A DNA stretch of 64,000 nucleotides, taken from Ralstonia sp. RRA. Its GTDB lineage: Bacteria > Pseudomonadota > Gammaproteobacteria > Burkholderiales > Burkholderiaceae. Of the stretch, positions 34,263 through 42,728 are shown piece by piece; within the stretch, counting starts at the first letter, position 1; the number at the start of each line of letters is the position of its first letter. A program made the translations under genes and the position numbers. The notes below the pieces were generated by a model. That model made no database searches and had not been told where the DNA came from. It saw nothing but the letters and a program-made list of their open reading frames with translations. Location: NCBI RefSeq assembly GCF_037023145.1, contig NZ_CP146091.1:868001-932000 (forward strand), in the 5' to 3' direction.

Positions 34263-36053
34263 TTAGCGGAACGTGCTGACCGTAGCGGAGCGCTCATTCA
34301 TGGCTCGCACCCCGTCGGTGATGTTCTCCTTGCCCAGGGCCAGTCCGGTCTCGCTGTCGTACAGCTTGGGCGTGGAGAAATAGGGGATCGCATTGCCGCA
34401 CATCGCATCGCGGGTCTCGGCCTGCCCGTGCGCGTAGGTTGCGCTACCGTAGTCTCCGGGGCAGTGTCCCAGACCCATGTTGTGGCCGAATTCATGACGC
34501 ATCACGGTCGTGCCGCAATTGAGCGAGCCGGTGGCGATCATGTAGGATGCACTCGCATTGACCCAGGCAAGGCCACAGCCGTCTTCCGTACCCTCGTAGT
34601 ACACAGCGTTGGCGCCGCGTTGCTGACGCGCTGTCTGAATTGCCGTGTCGGTTCGGCCAAGGCTAACAGCGTCGTCCAGAGTCGAGCCCGGCACCTTACG
34701 CTTCAAGAAGCCCACCGACTTGACATAGAAGTTGGCATTGGAGTTTTCGAGCGCTTCGTTGGTCAGGCGCAGCCCTTCCGTGAGGCGCAACTGTGCGCCG
34801 GCCTCACCCAGCAGCTGGGCTGCCTGATCGCTGTACACCATCAGCATGGTGATCGCCCGCGTTGCAGGGGTCCAGCCGCCTGCACCGTAGACGTAGCGGA
34901 CAAGATCCCCCTTGTTGACCGTGTTCAAGACCCGGTCGTTTGCAACAACGTTGAACCCATACGTGGCCGTACTTTCCACGACGACCTGGTCGCCCACTTT
35001 GGCCGATCCAGGCAATACAACCTGCCCGGCCCAAACGCCATCACGCGACGTATAGCGCATGACGGGCGTGAGTTGTGCCGGGAGCGAGAACGAAGTGGGG
35101 GACGGGGCAGGGGCGCTGTACGTGAGCGTCGGCGCGCGCAGCGTGACCCACGCATTCAGCTCTTTCACGAACATGAATTCGTAGGTCTGCCCCGTGCTGA
35201 TCACCATCGAGCCCTTGTATTGCGTGTAGCGGGGGTCAATGGTGACGCCCCAGCTGGCGGCGGAATATAACGTGACGCGATCCCGGTCGCCTGCCGTCGC
35301 AGGCAAGGAGACCGCGGGGCGGTGTGCACCGTTATGGAACTCAACCCGGGTTCTCGGTGTTACGGGTGCCGACAGTTGCCACGTTCCGAAATCGTTATTT
35401 GCCACCAGCGTTGTCGAGGGGGTGCCGATTGGAACCCACTTACGCAAGTCGGCGCGATACGTGAACACGTAACTGTCCGCGGTACGAAGGTTCATCGTGC
35501 TGCCGAACAGCACGTTGGCGCGGTCGATGCTGGATGTCCAGGCGGCAAGAGATTCCACCATAGCAAGCGATCCGTCCTTGGCCGAGACGGGCAGTCGCAC
35601 CGCGCTCGTCCAGTCGCCGTTTCCGATGCGATAGAGCGCCACTTTCTCGTTGTCCATGATCTTGACTTGTGCACCCTGCCGATTGGGGCTCTGCACCCCG
35701 AGAACAGGTTGGTACATCCATCGCTTCTTGCTCGCATCGAAGGCAAACGACATCGATTCACCCGTATTGAGCGTGACCGATGGGATCGGGATACTGGTGT
35801 TGTTCAGCGCAACTTCCGTGCTGTAGGTCGCGTTGCTGGCAATCTTGATGGTTGCGCCACTCAGGCCGGAAGCGGGCAGCGTGACCCGCGGCGCGTAATT
35901 GCCATCTCCGAGGTAAAAATTGATTTGTTGCTGGTTGCCTGGGATGGCACCCGAACCACCATTCTGGTTGGGTGAAAGATCCAAGGCATAGGACGCCGCT
36001 GACGCGCAAGCAAGGCTTGCGATAATCATCAATTTGAGTGAGGTGTTTGCCAT
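34263..36053 (-). CDS. Secreted metzincin metalloprotease with four N-terminal repeats
   Basis: 596-residue exported zinc protease. The signal peptide is about 1-24. Four tandem beta-rich repeats follow (cores near 52-112, 147-206, 243-302 and 339-394), each with a V-x-LP-x-S-A-K-x-G-D block, an S-x-A-[TS]-[YW] block and a closing aromatic-rich strand ending in Trp. The catalytic domain (about 400-596) has HEFGHNMGLGH at 520-530 and a downstream Met-turn candidate in RDAMCGN, which places it among the metzincins (M12/M72-like). Cys pairs (DGCGLAW, LNCGTT, GHCPGD, AMCGN) suggest disulfides. No classical pro-domain is attached; the next gene may encode one. ATG 36053 gives the signal peptide. 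Confidence 0.8.
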   Translation of the reverse strand: MANTSLKLMIIASLACASAASYALDLSPNQNGGSGAIPGNQQQINFYLGDGNYAPRVTLPASGLSGATIKIASNATYSTEVALNNTSIPIPSVTLNTGESMSFAFDASKKRWMYQPVLGVQSPNRQGAQVKIMDNEKVALYRIGNGDWTSAVRLPVSAKDGSLAMVESLAAWTSSIDRANVLFGSTMNLRTADSYVFTYRADLRKWVPIGTPSTTLVANNDFGTWQLSAPVTPRTRVEFHNGAHRPAVSLPATAGDRDRVTLYSAASWGVTIDPRYTQYKGSMVISTGQTYEFMFVKELNAWVTLRAPTLTYSAPAPSPTSFSLPAQLTPVMRYTSRDGVWAGQVVLPGSAKVGDQVVVESTATYGFNVVANDRVLNTVNKGDLVRYVYGAGGWTPATRAITMLMVYSDQAAQLLGEAGAQLRLTEGLRLTNEALENSNANFYVKSVGFLKRKVPGSTLDDAVSLGRTDTAIQTARQQRGANAVYYEGTEDGCGLAWVNASASYMIATGSLNCGTTVMRHEFGHNMGLGHCPGDYGSATYAHGQAETRDAMCGNAIPYFSTPKLYDSETGLALGKENITDGVRAMNERSATVSTFR

Positions 36054-36407
36054 TCTTCTGCGTTTTTCGGGTGGTGGCACGTGTCTGCTCGCAGCCGATG
36101 CGAGGAAGAACAACGGAGAACAGAGGTCGGTGCCCGAAACAGGTCATGCACGCCAACTCGACTGACGGCAGCGGTGAATTGTGTGCGACCCGCATCGAGC
36201 CATCTATCAGACTGGGACGAATGTGAGCGCTTTTTGCGGGCCCTGTTGCATGAAGTGACAACAGCGTGCTGTGAGTTCGAATGTGAACTCCGCGGGAGGG
36301 CTGCGCCCTGCGTAGGCGGCCACCGGCCTTGCGCTGTGGGTGCGCAAGGCCGGTTTGTCGGCAATCAAAAAAGAGGAGACGGTGACGGAGGGTTGAGCGC
36401 GAGCGGC
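36054..36407. other. Gene-free stretch with inverted repeats
   Basis: Upstream region of the protease gene and downstream region of the thrB cluster. It contains GAGTTC-GAATGT-GAACTC (36273-36290) and a perfect 12-bp stem (36323-36334 with 36342-36353, 7-base loop) followed on the plus strand by TTTG. The stem may terminate the minus-strand thrB transcript, although it lacks a T-tract in that direction. No gene was found. Confidence 0.45.
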
Positions 36408-37205
36408 TCAGGCCGTTGTGTCGGTGGTCTGGCCGGCGGCTTGCGTCACGTTGAAGCAGCCGCGGTAGGTGGCGTAGAACGAGCAGTACAGCACCGCCAT
36501 CACCAGGATCCGGTACGGCGTAGCGATGATCGGGGCGATGTTGTTGGCGTCGCTTGAGGCAAACGCCGCATCGATAAACAGCGGGATCGCGATCAGCAGG
36601 ATCCCGACCAGTGCGCCATACAGGATGAACGCCGCGCGATTGCGCCAGACGGCCATCCAGCTGAAGAACAGCGCCTTGCCCACCGGAATGCCGTGCCACG
36701 CTACCAGCAGCGGCGCAAACCAAAACAGCACCGCCACCGGGATATACAGCACCGCGCCCATCACCATCGTCAGGTAGAGCTCGCGGATGGCTTCGGTGGT
36801 GGGCGGTTTGTCACTGAACACCGCCATGAGCGTGTCGGTATCCACCATCGTCATCAGGATGCCGCTGACGACCAGCACCAGCGCACCATAGATGCCGCCG
36901 AGTTTCAGCAGACCGCGCATCGCATCCTTGCCGTACGACCGGAAACCGGCGATGAGCGATGCTGGGCCGACGCGCTTGCCCGCCACCGTATCGCGGCAAG
37001 CGGACATGAAGCCCACGAAGATGGCCGGATTGACCAGCAGGATGGCGAACACGCCAATGGGTGCCGCCACCAGCATCAGCAGGTTGACGGCAAACAGATA
37101 GATGAACAGCAGCAGCAAAAACCCGATCGGGTTCTTGCGGAACAGCCACGCACCCTGGCGCAGCCAGACGTAGCCTTGCTTGCCGGAGACTTCGATCAGT
37201 TGCAT
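36408..37205 (-). CDS. BPSS1780-family integral membrane protein
   Basis: 265-residue inner-membrane protein with about six hydrophobic segments and a soluble N-terminus ([20 protein letters not shown]). The pattern and its place behind thrB match the uncharacterised BPSS1780 family of Burkholderia and Ralstonia. A charged loop ([20 protein letters not shown]) separates membrane segments two and three. Its start overlaps the end of thrB by ten bases, so the genes are co-translated. No transport or enzymatic role is known to me. Confidence 0.75.
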   Translation of the reverse strand: MQLIEVSGKQGYVWLRQGAWLFRKNPIGFLLLLFIYLFAVNLLMLVAAPIGVFAILLVNPAIFVGFMSACRDTVAGKRVGPASLIAGFRSYGKDAMRGLLKLGGIYGALVLVVSGILMTMVDTDTLMAVFSDKPPTTEAIRELYLTMVMGAVLYIPVAVLFWFAPLLVAWHGIPVGKALFFSWMAVWRNRAAFILYGALVGILLIAIPLFIDAAFASSDANNIAPIIATPYRILVMAVLYCSFYATYRGCFNVTQAAGQTTDTTA

Positions 37206-38200
37206 TGTTCGGGAATGTCCAGAGTCAGCCCAGCCGCGTGCACGCGCTCGTGCAGCACGCGTTCGAAGTGGGTCGGGTCGTGCGGCTTGAGCAGTTCGGC
37301 ATCACGCGGCAGATAGAAATCCCACAAGCGTGATACCCAGAAACGATAGGCGGCGGCGCGCAGCATGTCTTGCCAGTGCCGCGTTTCGGCATCGGTGAAA
37401 GGGCGCACCGCGTGATAGGCATGCAGCATGGCACGCGCCCGCTCAGTATCCAGCACACCGGTGGCGAGATCGATACACCAGTCGTTGACGGTCACCGCCA
37501 CGTCGAACAGCCACTTGTCGACGCCGGCAAAGTAGAAATCGAAGAAGCCGCCGAGGCGCTCCGGGTGGCCGTCGGCTGCCGGCTCGAACAGCACGTTGTC
37601 GCGGAACAGGTCGCAATGGCACGGGCCTTCGGGCAGCGCGGCGTAATCGGCACTGGCGAAGAAGCGTTGCTGGTGAGCGAGCTCGCTCTCCAGCAGTGCG
37701 CGCGTATCGCTGTGCACGAATGGCACGACATCGGGCACCACTTCATTCCACCACGGCAGACTGCGCAGGTTCGGCTGATGGCGTGGGTAGTCGCGCCCGG
37801 CTAGGTGCATGCGCGCGAGCATGTCGCCCACGATGGCGCACTCGGACACCGTCGGCGCCAGGTTGGAGCGACCGGCCAGGCGCGTCACGATGGTGGCCGG
37901 CTTGCCGTTGAGCGTGCGCAGGATCTCGCCGTCGCGCCCGGGAATCGGTGCCGGCACGCTGATGCTGTGCTGCGCGAGATGCTGCATCAGATAAAGGTAG
38001 AACGGCAGTTGCTCGAACGTGAGGCGCTCGAACAGTGTGACCACAAATTCGTGCGTTTGCCCGTCTTTCTCGGTGGTCAGAAAGAAGTTGGAGTTTTCGA
38101 TCCCGGAGGGGATGCCGCGAAATGCGCGCACGGCGCCCACATCGTATTGATCCAGCCAGAGAGCGAGCTCGGCGTCGGAGACCGGGGTGAAAACAGCCAT
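37196..38200 (-). CDS. thrB: Homoserine kinase, APH-fold type
   Basis: Phosphorylates homoserine on the way to threonine. The 334-residue protein is of the aminoglycoside-phosphotransferase-like ThrB class found in proteobacteria, not the GHMP class of E. coli. Markers are [11 protein letters not shown] near residue 31, the PAPIPGRDG hinge region, the catalytic [11 protein letters not shown] near 195 and [18 protein letters not shown] carrying the metal-binding Asp. It starts 82 bp after the stop of the DUF2782 gene on the same strand and overlaps the membrane-protein gene by ten bases. Confidence 0.92.
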   Translation of the reverse strand: MAVFTPVSDAELALWLDQYDVGAVRAFRGIPSGIENSNFFLTTEKDGQTHEFVVTLFERLTFEQLPFYLYLMQHLAQHSISVPAPIPGRDGEILRTLNGKPATIVTRLAGRSNLAPTVSECAIVGDMLARMHLAGRDYPRHQPNLRSLPWWNEVVPDVVPFVHSDTRALLESELAHQQRFFASADYAALPEGPCHCDLFRDNVLFEPAADGHPERLGGFFDFYFAGVDKWLFDVAVTVNDWCIDLATGVLDTERARAMLHAYHAVRPFTDAETRHWQDMLRAAAYRFWVSRLWDFYLPRDAELLKPHDPTHFERVLHERVHAAGLTLDIPEQCN

Positions 38201-38282
38201 GCTTCAGAAATGGGAAACGGGTGAAAGGAGTCGGCGCGGCAACTGGGTACCGCCGCGCCGATGCGCGTCGTGGCGCTGGAAT

Positions 38283-38717
38283 TCAGAACTTCAGGACGTT
38301 GACCGAGGGCACGCGGTCAATGTCACCGCGCTCGCGGATGCGCGGCGAACTGTCTTCAGGTTTGCTTAGGTTGTAGGACGTGCCCATGCCCGATTTGACA
38401 TGGATGTCCGGTGCCTGGCCTTTCTGGAAACGGTATTCCTCGACCTGCGTACCGTCGTTGTCGCGATATTCGAAGCTCGGTTTGACCGTTTCGTGATGGA
38501 TCGAGCCGTGGGTCGGCTTGGACAGCGGCTGATTGTTGATGGCCTTGACGTCCGGCAGGTCCAGGCCGGCGCTGTCCTGCGTCACTTCAGCGTGCACGGG
38601 CAGGGCCAGGCAGAGGGCGGCACCTACGGCCAGCCCCACATGTTGCACCGAGCGGCGCATCAGGCGCGCAGCGGCGGCAAAACGGCGGGCGGCAGGCGGG
38701 TGAAACAGCGAATCCAT
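38283..38717 (-). CDS. DUF2782-family periplasmic protein
   Basis: 144-residue exported protein: an arginine-rich N-terminus, a hydrophobic signal segment (about 25-43, VGLAVGAALCLALPVHA), then a mature domain with VKPSFEYRDNDGTQVEEYRFQKGQ, IHVKSGMGTSYNL and a C-terminal RVPSVNVLKF. These are features of DUF2782, whose genes sit between polA and thrB in related bacteria. ATG 38717 is preferred because GGAG lies upstream; the longer frame from 38804 adds a non-conserved extension. Function is unknown. Confidence 0.75.
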   Translation of the reverse strand: MDSLFHPPAARRFAAAARLMRRSVQHVGLAVGAALCLALPVHAEVTQDSAGLDLPDVKAINNQPLSKPTHGSIHHETVKPSFEYRDNDGTQVEEYRFQKGQAPDIHVKSGMGTSYNLSKPEDSSPRIRERGDIDRVPSVNVLKF

Positions 38718-38800
38718 GATGGACTCCAGCGAGTGATCCGAGACCTGACATTCTAGCAGTCCGGCCATCCCACCATCGTCCATCCGGATGGTGCTGGATG

Positions 38801-39712
38801 TCACAGGTAGAACATCTCTTCCTTCGGCGGAATCGGCGAGGTGCCTTCGCGCTTTTCGTAGAATTCGTAGACGGCGTCGAGCGCGTCTTTCGGTTCATCG
38901 ACGATGCGCATGATGTCGAGGTCGTGCTCGGCAATCAGGCCCATCGGCAGCAACGTAAAGCGGAACCAGTCCAGCAGGCCCTTCCAGAAGTGGCTGCCGA
39001 ACATGACCACTGGCACGCTGCGCGACTTGCCCGTCTGCACGAGCGTGAGCACTTCGGCCAGTTCATCGAGCGTGCCAAAGCCGCCGGGCATGACGATGAA
39101 CGCGTCCGAGTTTTTCACGAAGGTGACCTTGCGCGTGAAGAAATGGCGGAAGCGCATCGAGATATCCTGATACGGATTGCCCTGCTGTTCGTGCGGCAGC
39201 TCGATGTTCAGGCCGACGCTGGCCGACTTGCCCGCGTGCGCGCCCTTGTTGGCCGCTTCCATGATGCCAGGGCCACCGCCGGAGATCACAGCGAAGCCCG
39301 CATCCGAGAACAGCCGGGCGATTTCGATGGTGCGTTCGTAGTACGGCGAATCCTCGCGCAGGCGCGCGCTGCCGTAGATCGAGACGGCCGGGCGGATCTC
39401 CGAGAGGTACTCCGTCGCCTCGATGAACTCTGCCATAATCGTGAACATCTGCCAGGAGGCGCGCGCTTTCTTTGCGGTAGCGCGCTCTTCGTCGGCAAGT
39501 GCCCGCAGGCTGGGGATCATCTTGCGGTCGGTGCGGCCTTGTGCAGCGTCGGATTTGGTGGAGGCAATCTCCACGGTACGGTCTGCACCCACCGTCACGT
39601 TGACGTCCATGTCAGCCGTGGATGCACCAGCAGCCTGCTTCGCCACGTCGCCGGAAGTGGCGCCGCCATTGTTGGAAACGCCTTCGGGCGTTCCAGTCAC
39701 ATTAGAGTCCAT
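38801..39712 (-). CDS. LOG/TIGR00730-family Rossmann protein
   Basis: Member of the family often mislabelled lysine decarboxylase; characterised relatives are cytokinin-activating phosphoribohydrolases or nucleotide 5'-monophosphate nucleosidases. Motifs are VSIYGSARL, ISGGGPGIMEAANKGA and the diagnostic PGGFGTLDELAEVLTL. The product from ATG 39712 has 303 residues, but the first 60 or so are low-complexity and unlike the family, so a start near Met65 (about 39520) is quite possible. ATG 39712 overlaps the polA ATG head-to-head (sequence CATG), which also argues that one of the two starts lies further in. Confidence 0.8.
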   Translation of the reverse strand: MDSNVTGTPEGVSNNGGATSGDVAKQAAGASTADMDVNVTVGADRTVEIASTKSDAAQGRTDRKMIPSLRALADEERATAKKARASWQMFTIMAEFIEATEYLSEIRPAVSIYGSARLREDSPYYERTIEIARLFSDAGFAVISGGGPGIMEAANKGAHAGKSASVGLNIELPHEQQGNPYQDISMRFRHFFTRKVTFVKNSDAFIVMPGGFGTLDELAEVLTLVQTGKSRSVPVVMFGSHFWKGLLDWFRFTLLPMGLIAEHDLDIMRIVDEPKDALDAVYEFYEKREGTSPIPPKEEMFYL

Positions 39713-42533
39713 GGGAATGTCGGAAAGTCAAGAAACGCTGTTGCTCGTCGATGGCTCGAGTTATCTGTACCGTGCTTATCACGCACTGCCCGACTTGCGT
39801 AACGGAGAAGGGTTTCCTACGGGGGCCATCTACGGCATCGTGAACATGCTGCGCAAACTGCGCAGCGACTACCCGGCCAAGTATAGCGCCTGCATTTTCG
39901 ACGCTAAAGGCAAGACCTTTCGCGACGACCTGTATCCCGCTTACAAAGAGCATCGTGCGCCCATGCCGGACGACCTGCGCGCGCAGATCGAACCGATCCA
40001 CGAAGCCGTACGCGCGCTGGGCTGGCCCATCCTGGTGGTGGAGGGCGTAGAGGCCGATGACGTGATCGGCACCCTGGCCGAACGGGCGACGCGGGAAGGC
40101 GTTCGAACCATCGTCTCCACCGGCGACAAGGATCTTGCGCAACTGGTGAACGATCACGTCACGCTGGTCAACACGATGACCAACGAAACGCTCGATCCGC
40201 CGGGGGTGCAAGCGAAATTTGGCGTGCCGCCCGAGCGCATCGTCGACTATCTTTCACTGATTGGCGACACGGTCGACAACGTGCCGGGCGTGCCCAAGGT
40301 GGGCCCGAAGACTGCTGTGAAGTGGTTGACCGAATTCGGCACGCTCGACAACGTCATGGCCCGCGCGGGCGAGATCAAGGGCGTGGTCGGCGAGAACCTG
40401 CGCAACACGCTCGAATGGTTGCCCAAGGGCCGCGAACTGCTGACGGTGAAGCTCGATTGCGATCTGTCGAAAGAGGTGCCGAACTTCGATGCACTGATTG
40501 ACGGCGGCGAAGACAAGAGCGAGCTGGTCGACTTCTTCTCCCGCTACGGCTTCAAGACCTGGTTGCGCGAGGCGTCCGGCGAGGCACTGCCTGATACGCG
40601 CAGCGTGGGTGCTGCCCGCAAAGCGGCCACACCCACCAAGAACTACGCTGGCGAGGCGTTTGCCCAGCAACAAGCCCAGGCTAGCCTGTTCGACGTCGAA
40701 GCGCCGCCGGAAGCGGTCAAGTACGAGACCGTCACCACCGAAGCGCAGCTTGAATCGTGGATGCAACTGCTCGATGAGGCCGACCTCGTCTGCATCGACA
40801 CCGAGACGACCTCGATTGATCCGATGCTGGCGCAACTGGTCGGCATTTCGCTGTCGGTCACTCCGGGGCAGGCGTGCTACATCCCGGTCGCCCATCGTGG
40901 GCCGGATGTGGTGGGGCTGGATGCAGCGGCGCAACTCTCGCGCGACACCGTGCTCGCCCGCATGAAAATCTGGTTGGAGGACGACGCGTCCAAGAAGGTT
41001 GGCCAGCATTTGAAGTACGACGCGCACGTGTTTGCCAACCACGGCATTGCGCTGCGTGGCATCCAGCACGACACGATGCTGCAGTCGTACGTGCTTGAGT
41101 CCCACCGCAATCACGGCATGGATGCACTGGCAGATCGCGTGCTGCAACTGAAGACCATCACCTACGAAGAGGTGTGTGGCAAGGGGGCCTCGCAGATCGG
41201 CTTTGACGAAGTGCCGCTCGACCGCGCGACCGAATACGCCGCCGAGGATGCCGACATCACGCTGCGCCTGCACCGCGCGCTGTTCCCGAAGGTGGCGGCT
41301 GACGACAAGCTGGACTACGTCTACGAGCAGATCGAAATGCCGACCTCCATCGTGCTGCAGAAGATGGAGCGCAACGGTGTGCTGATCGACGGCGAGCGCC
41401 TCGCCAAGCAGAGCACTGAAATCGGCCAGCGTCTGCTGGCGCTTGAGACGGAGGCGCACGCGCTGGCGGGCCAACCGTTCAACCTGAGCTCTCCCAAGCA
41501 GATCGGCGAGATCTTCTTCAATCAGATGAAGCTGCCGATCGTCAAGAAGACCGCCAGCGGCGCGCCATCGACCGACGAAGAGGTGCTGCAGAAGCTGGCG
41601 GAGGATTACCCGCTGCCCAAGCTGCTGCTCGACTACCGGGGCCTGGCCAAGCTCAAGTCCACCTACACCGACAAGCTGCCGAAGATGGTCAACCCGAACA
41701 CCGGTCGGGTTCACACGACTTACGGGCAGGCCACGGCTGTCACCGGGCGCCTTGCGTCAACCGATCCGAACCTGCAGAACATTCCAGTGCGCACGGAAGA
41801 GGGCCGCCGCATTCGCGAAGCGTTCATCGCGCCGGAAGGCAGCGTGATCGTCTCGGCCGACTATTCGCAGATCGAGCTACGCATCATGGCCCATCTGTCG
41901 CAGGATGAAGGCCTGATGCGTGCCTTCCAGGAAGGCCAGGACGTGCACCGCGCCACGGCCGCCGAAGTGTTCAGCGTGACGCCGTTGGAGGTCACGGCTG
42001 ACCAGCGCCGCGTGGCCAAGGTCATCAACTTCGGCCTGATCTACGGCATGAGCGCGTTCGGGCTGGCCAGCAACCTGGGCATCGGCCGCGATGCCGCCAA
42101 GCTCTACATCGACCGCTACTTCGCCCGCTACCCGGGCGCCGCGCGTTACATGGACGAGATGCGCCAGACCGCGCGCGAACGCGGCTACGTGGAAACCGTC
42201 TTCGGCCGCCGCCTGTGGTTGCCCGATATCAACGGTGGCAACGGCCCGCGCCGCCAAGCCGCCGAGCGCGCCGCCATCAACGCGCCCATGCAGGGCACGG
42301 CAGCAGACCTCATCAAGCTTTCCATGCTGGCTGTACAAGGCTGGCTGGAAGCCGAAGCGATGCGCTCACGCCTGGTTATGCAGGTGCACGATGAACTGGT
42401 GCTCGAGGTGCCACAGGCCGAACTGGCCGTGGTGCGCGAGCGCCTGCCTGAACTAATGTGCGGCGTTGCGTCGCTGCGCGTGCCGCTGGTGGCCGAGGTG
42501 GGGGTGGGCGCCAACTGGGAAGAAGCGCACTGA
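39711..42533 (+). CDS. polA: DNA polymerase I
   Basis: Repair and Okazaki-fragment-processing polymerase, 940 residues, with all three activities apparently intact. The 5'-nuclease domain (about 1-300) opens LLLVDGSSYLYRAYHALP and holds DADDVIG-like EADDVIGTL and the STGDKDLAQLV motif. The 3'-5' exonuclease motif is CIDTETTSIDP near residue 365. The polymerase motifs are SADYSQIELRIMAHLS (A), RRVAKVINFGLIYGMSAFG (B) and VMQVHDELVLEVP (C). Either ATG 39711 or ATG 39717 is the start; the longer frame from 39423 is antisense to the LOG gene and rejected. A terminator follows. Confidence 0.95.
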   Translation: MGMSESQETLLLVDGSSYLYRAYHALPDLRNGEGFPTGAIYGIVNMLRKLRSDYPAKYSACIFDAKGKTFRDDLYPAYKEHRAPMPDDLRAQIEPIHEAVRALGWPILVVEGVEADDVIGTLAERATREGVRTIVSTGDKDLAQLVNDHVTLVNTMTNETLDPPGVQAKFGVPPERIVDYLSLIGDTVDNVPGVPKVGPKTAVKWLTEFGTLDNVMARAGEIKGVVGENLRNTLEWLPKGRELLTVKLDCDLSKEVPNFDALIDGGEDKSELVDFFSRYGFKTWLREASGEALPDTRSVGAARKAATPTKNYAGEAFAQQQAQASLFDVEAPPEAVKYETVTTEAQLESWMQLLDEADLVCIDTETTSIDPMLAQLVGISLSVTPGQACYIPVAHRGPDVVGLDAAAQLSRDTVLARMKIWLEDDASKKVGQHLKYDAHVFANHGIALRGIQHDTMLQSYVLESHRNHGMDALADRVLQLKTITYEEVCGKGASQIGFDEVPLDRATEYAAEDADITLRLHRALFPKVAADDKLDYVYEQIEMPTSIVLQKMERNGVLIDGERLAKQSTEIGQRLLALETEAHALAGQPFNLSSPKQIGEIFFNQMKLPIVKKTASGAPSTDEEVLQKLAEDYPLPKLLLDYRGLAKLKSTYTDKLPKMVNPNTGRVHTTYGQATAVTGRLASTDPNLQNIPVRTEEGRRIREAFIAPEGSVIVSADYSQIELRIMAHLSQDEGLMRAFQEGQDVHRATAAEVFSVTPLEVTADQRRVAKVINFGLIYGMSAFGLASNLGIGRDAAKLYIDRYFARYPGAARYMDEMRQTARERGYVETVFGRRLWLPDINGGNGPRRQAAERAAINAPMQGTAADLIKLSMLAVQGWLEAEAMRSRLVMQVHDELVLEVPQAELAVVRERLPELMCGVASLRVPLVAEVGVGANWEEAH

Positions 42534-42548
42534 TGCCGTGACCGCCTG

Positions 42549-42580
42549 GCCGCGCCATCAGGCGTGGCGCGGCTTTCCTT
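42549..42580 (+). terminator. polA terminator
   Basis: GCCGCGCCA (42549-42557) pairs with TGGCGCGGC (42565-42573) around a 7-base loop and is followed by TTTCCTT. It lies 15 bp after the polA stop. Confidence 0.7.
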
Positions 42581-42728
42581 GCCAAGGCAGGCTGCGGATG
42601 GCCGTAGCATGCGCATTTAATGATCTGTCATATCTGCCTGCCTGGGGTTGCGGCGAGTTTTGCAATGCAGCAGACTGCATCTGAAAGAGGATGTGATCGC
42701 AAAGATTCAAAGGCTTCAGGAGAACGAT

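Noticed and set aside
36275..36288. GTTCG-AATGT-GAAC as a third pca-type operator
   Set aside because: Half-site spacing is one base shorter than in the two good sites, and the neighbouring gene is an unrelated protease.
40254..41714. 486-codon minus-strand frame opposite polA
   Set aside because: Shadow of polA codon usage; no recognisable feature.
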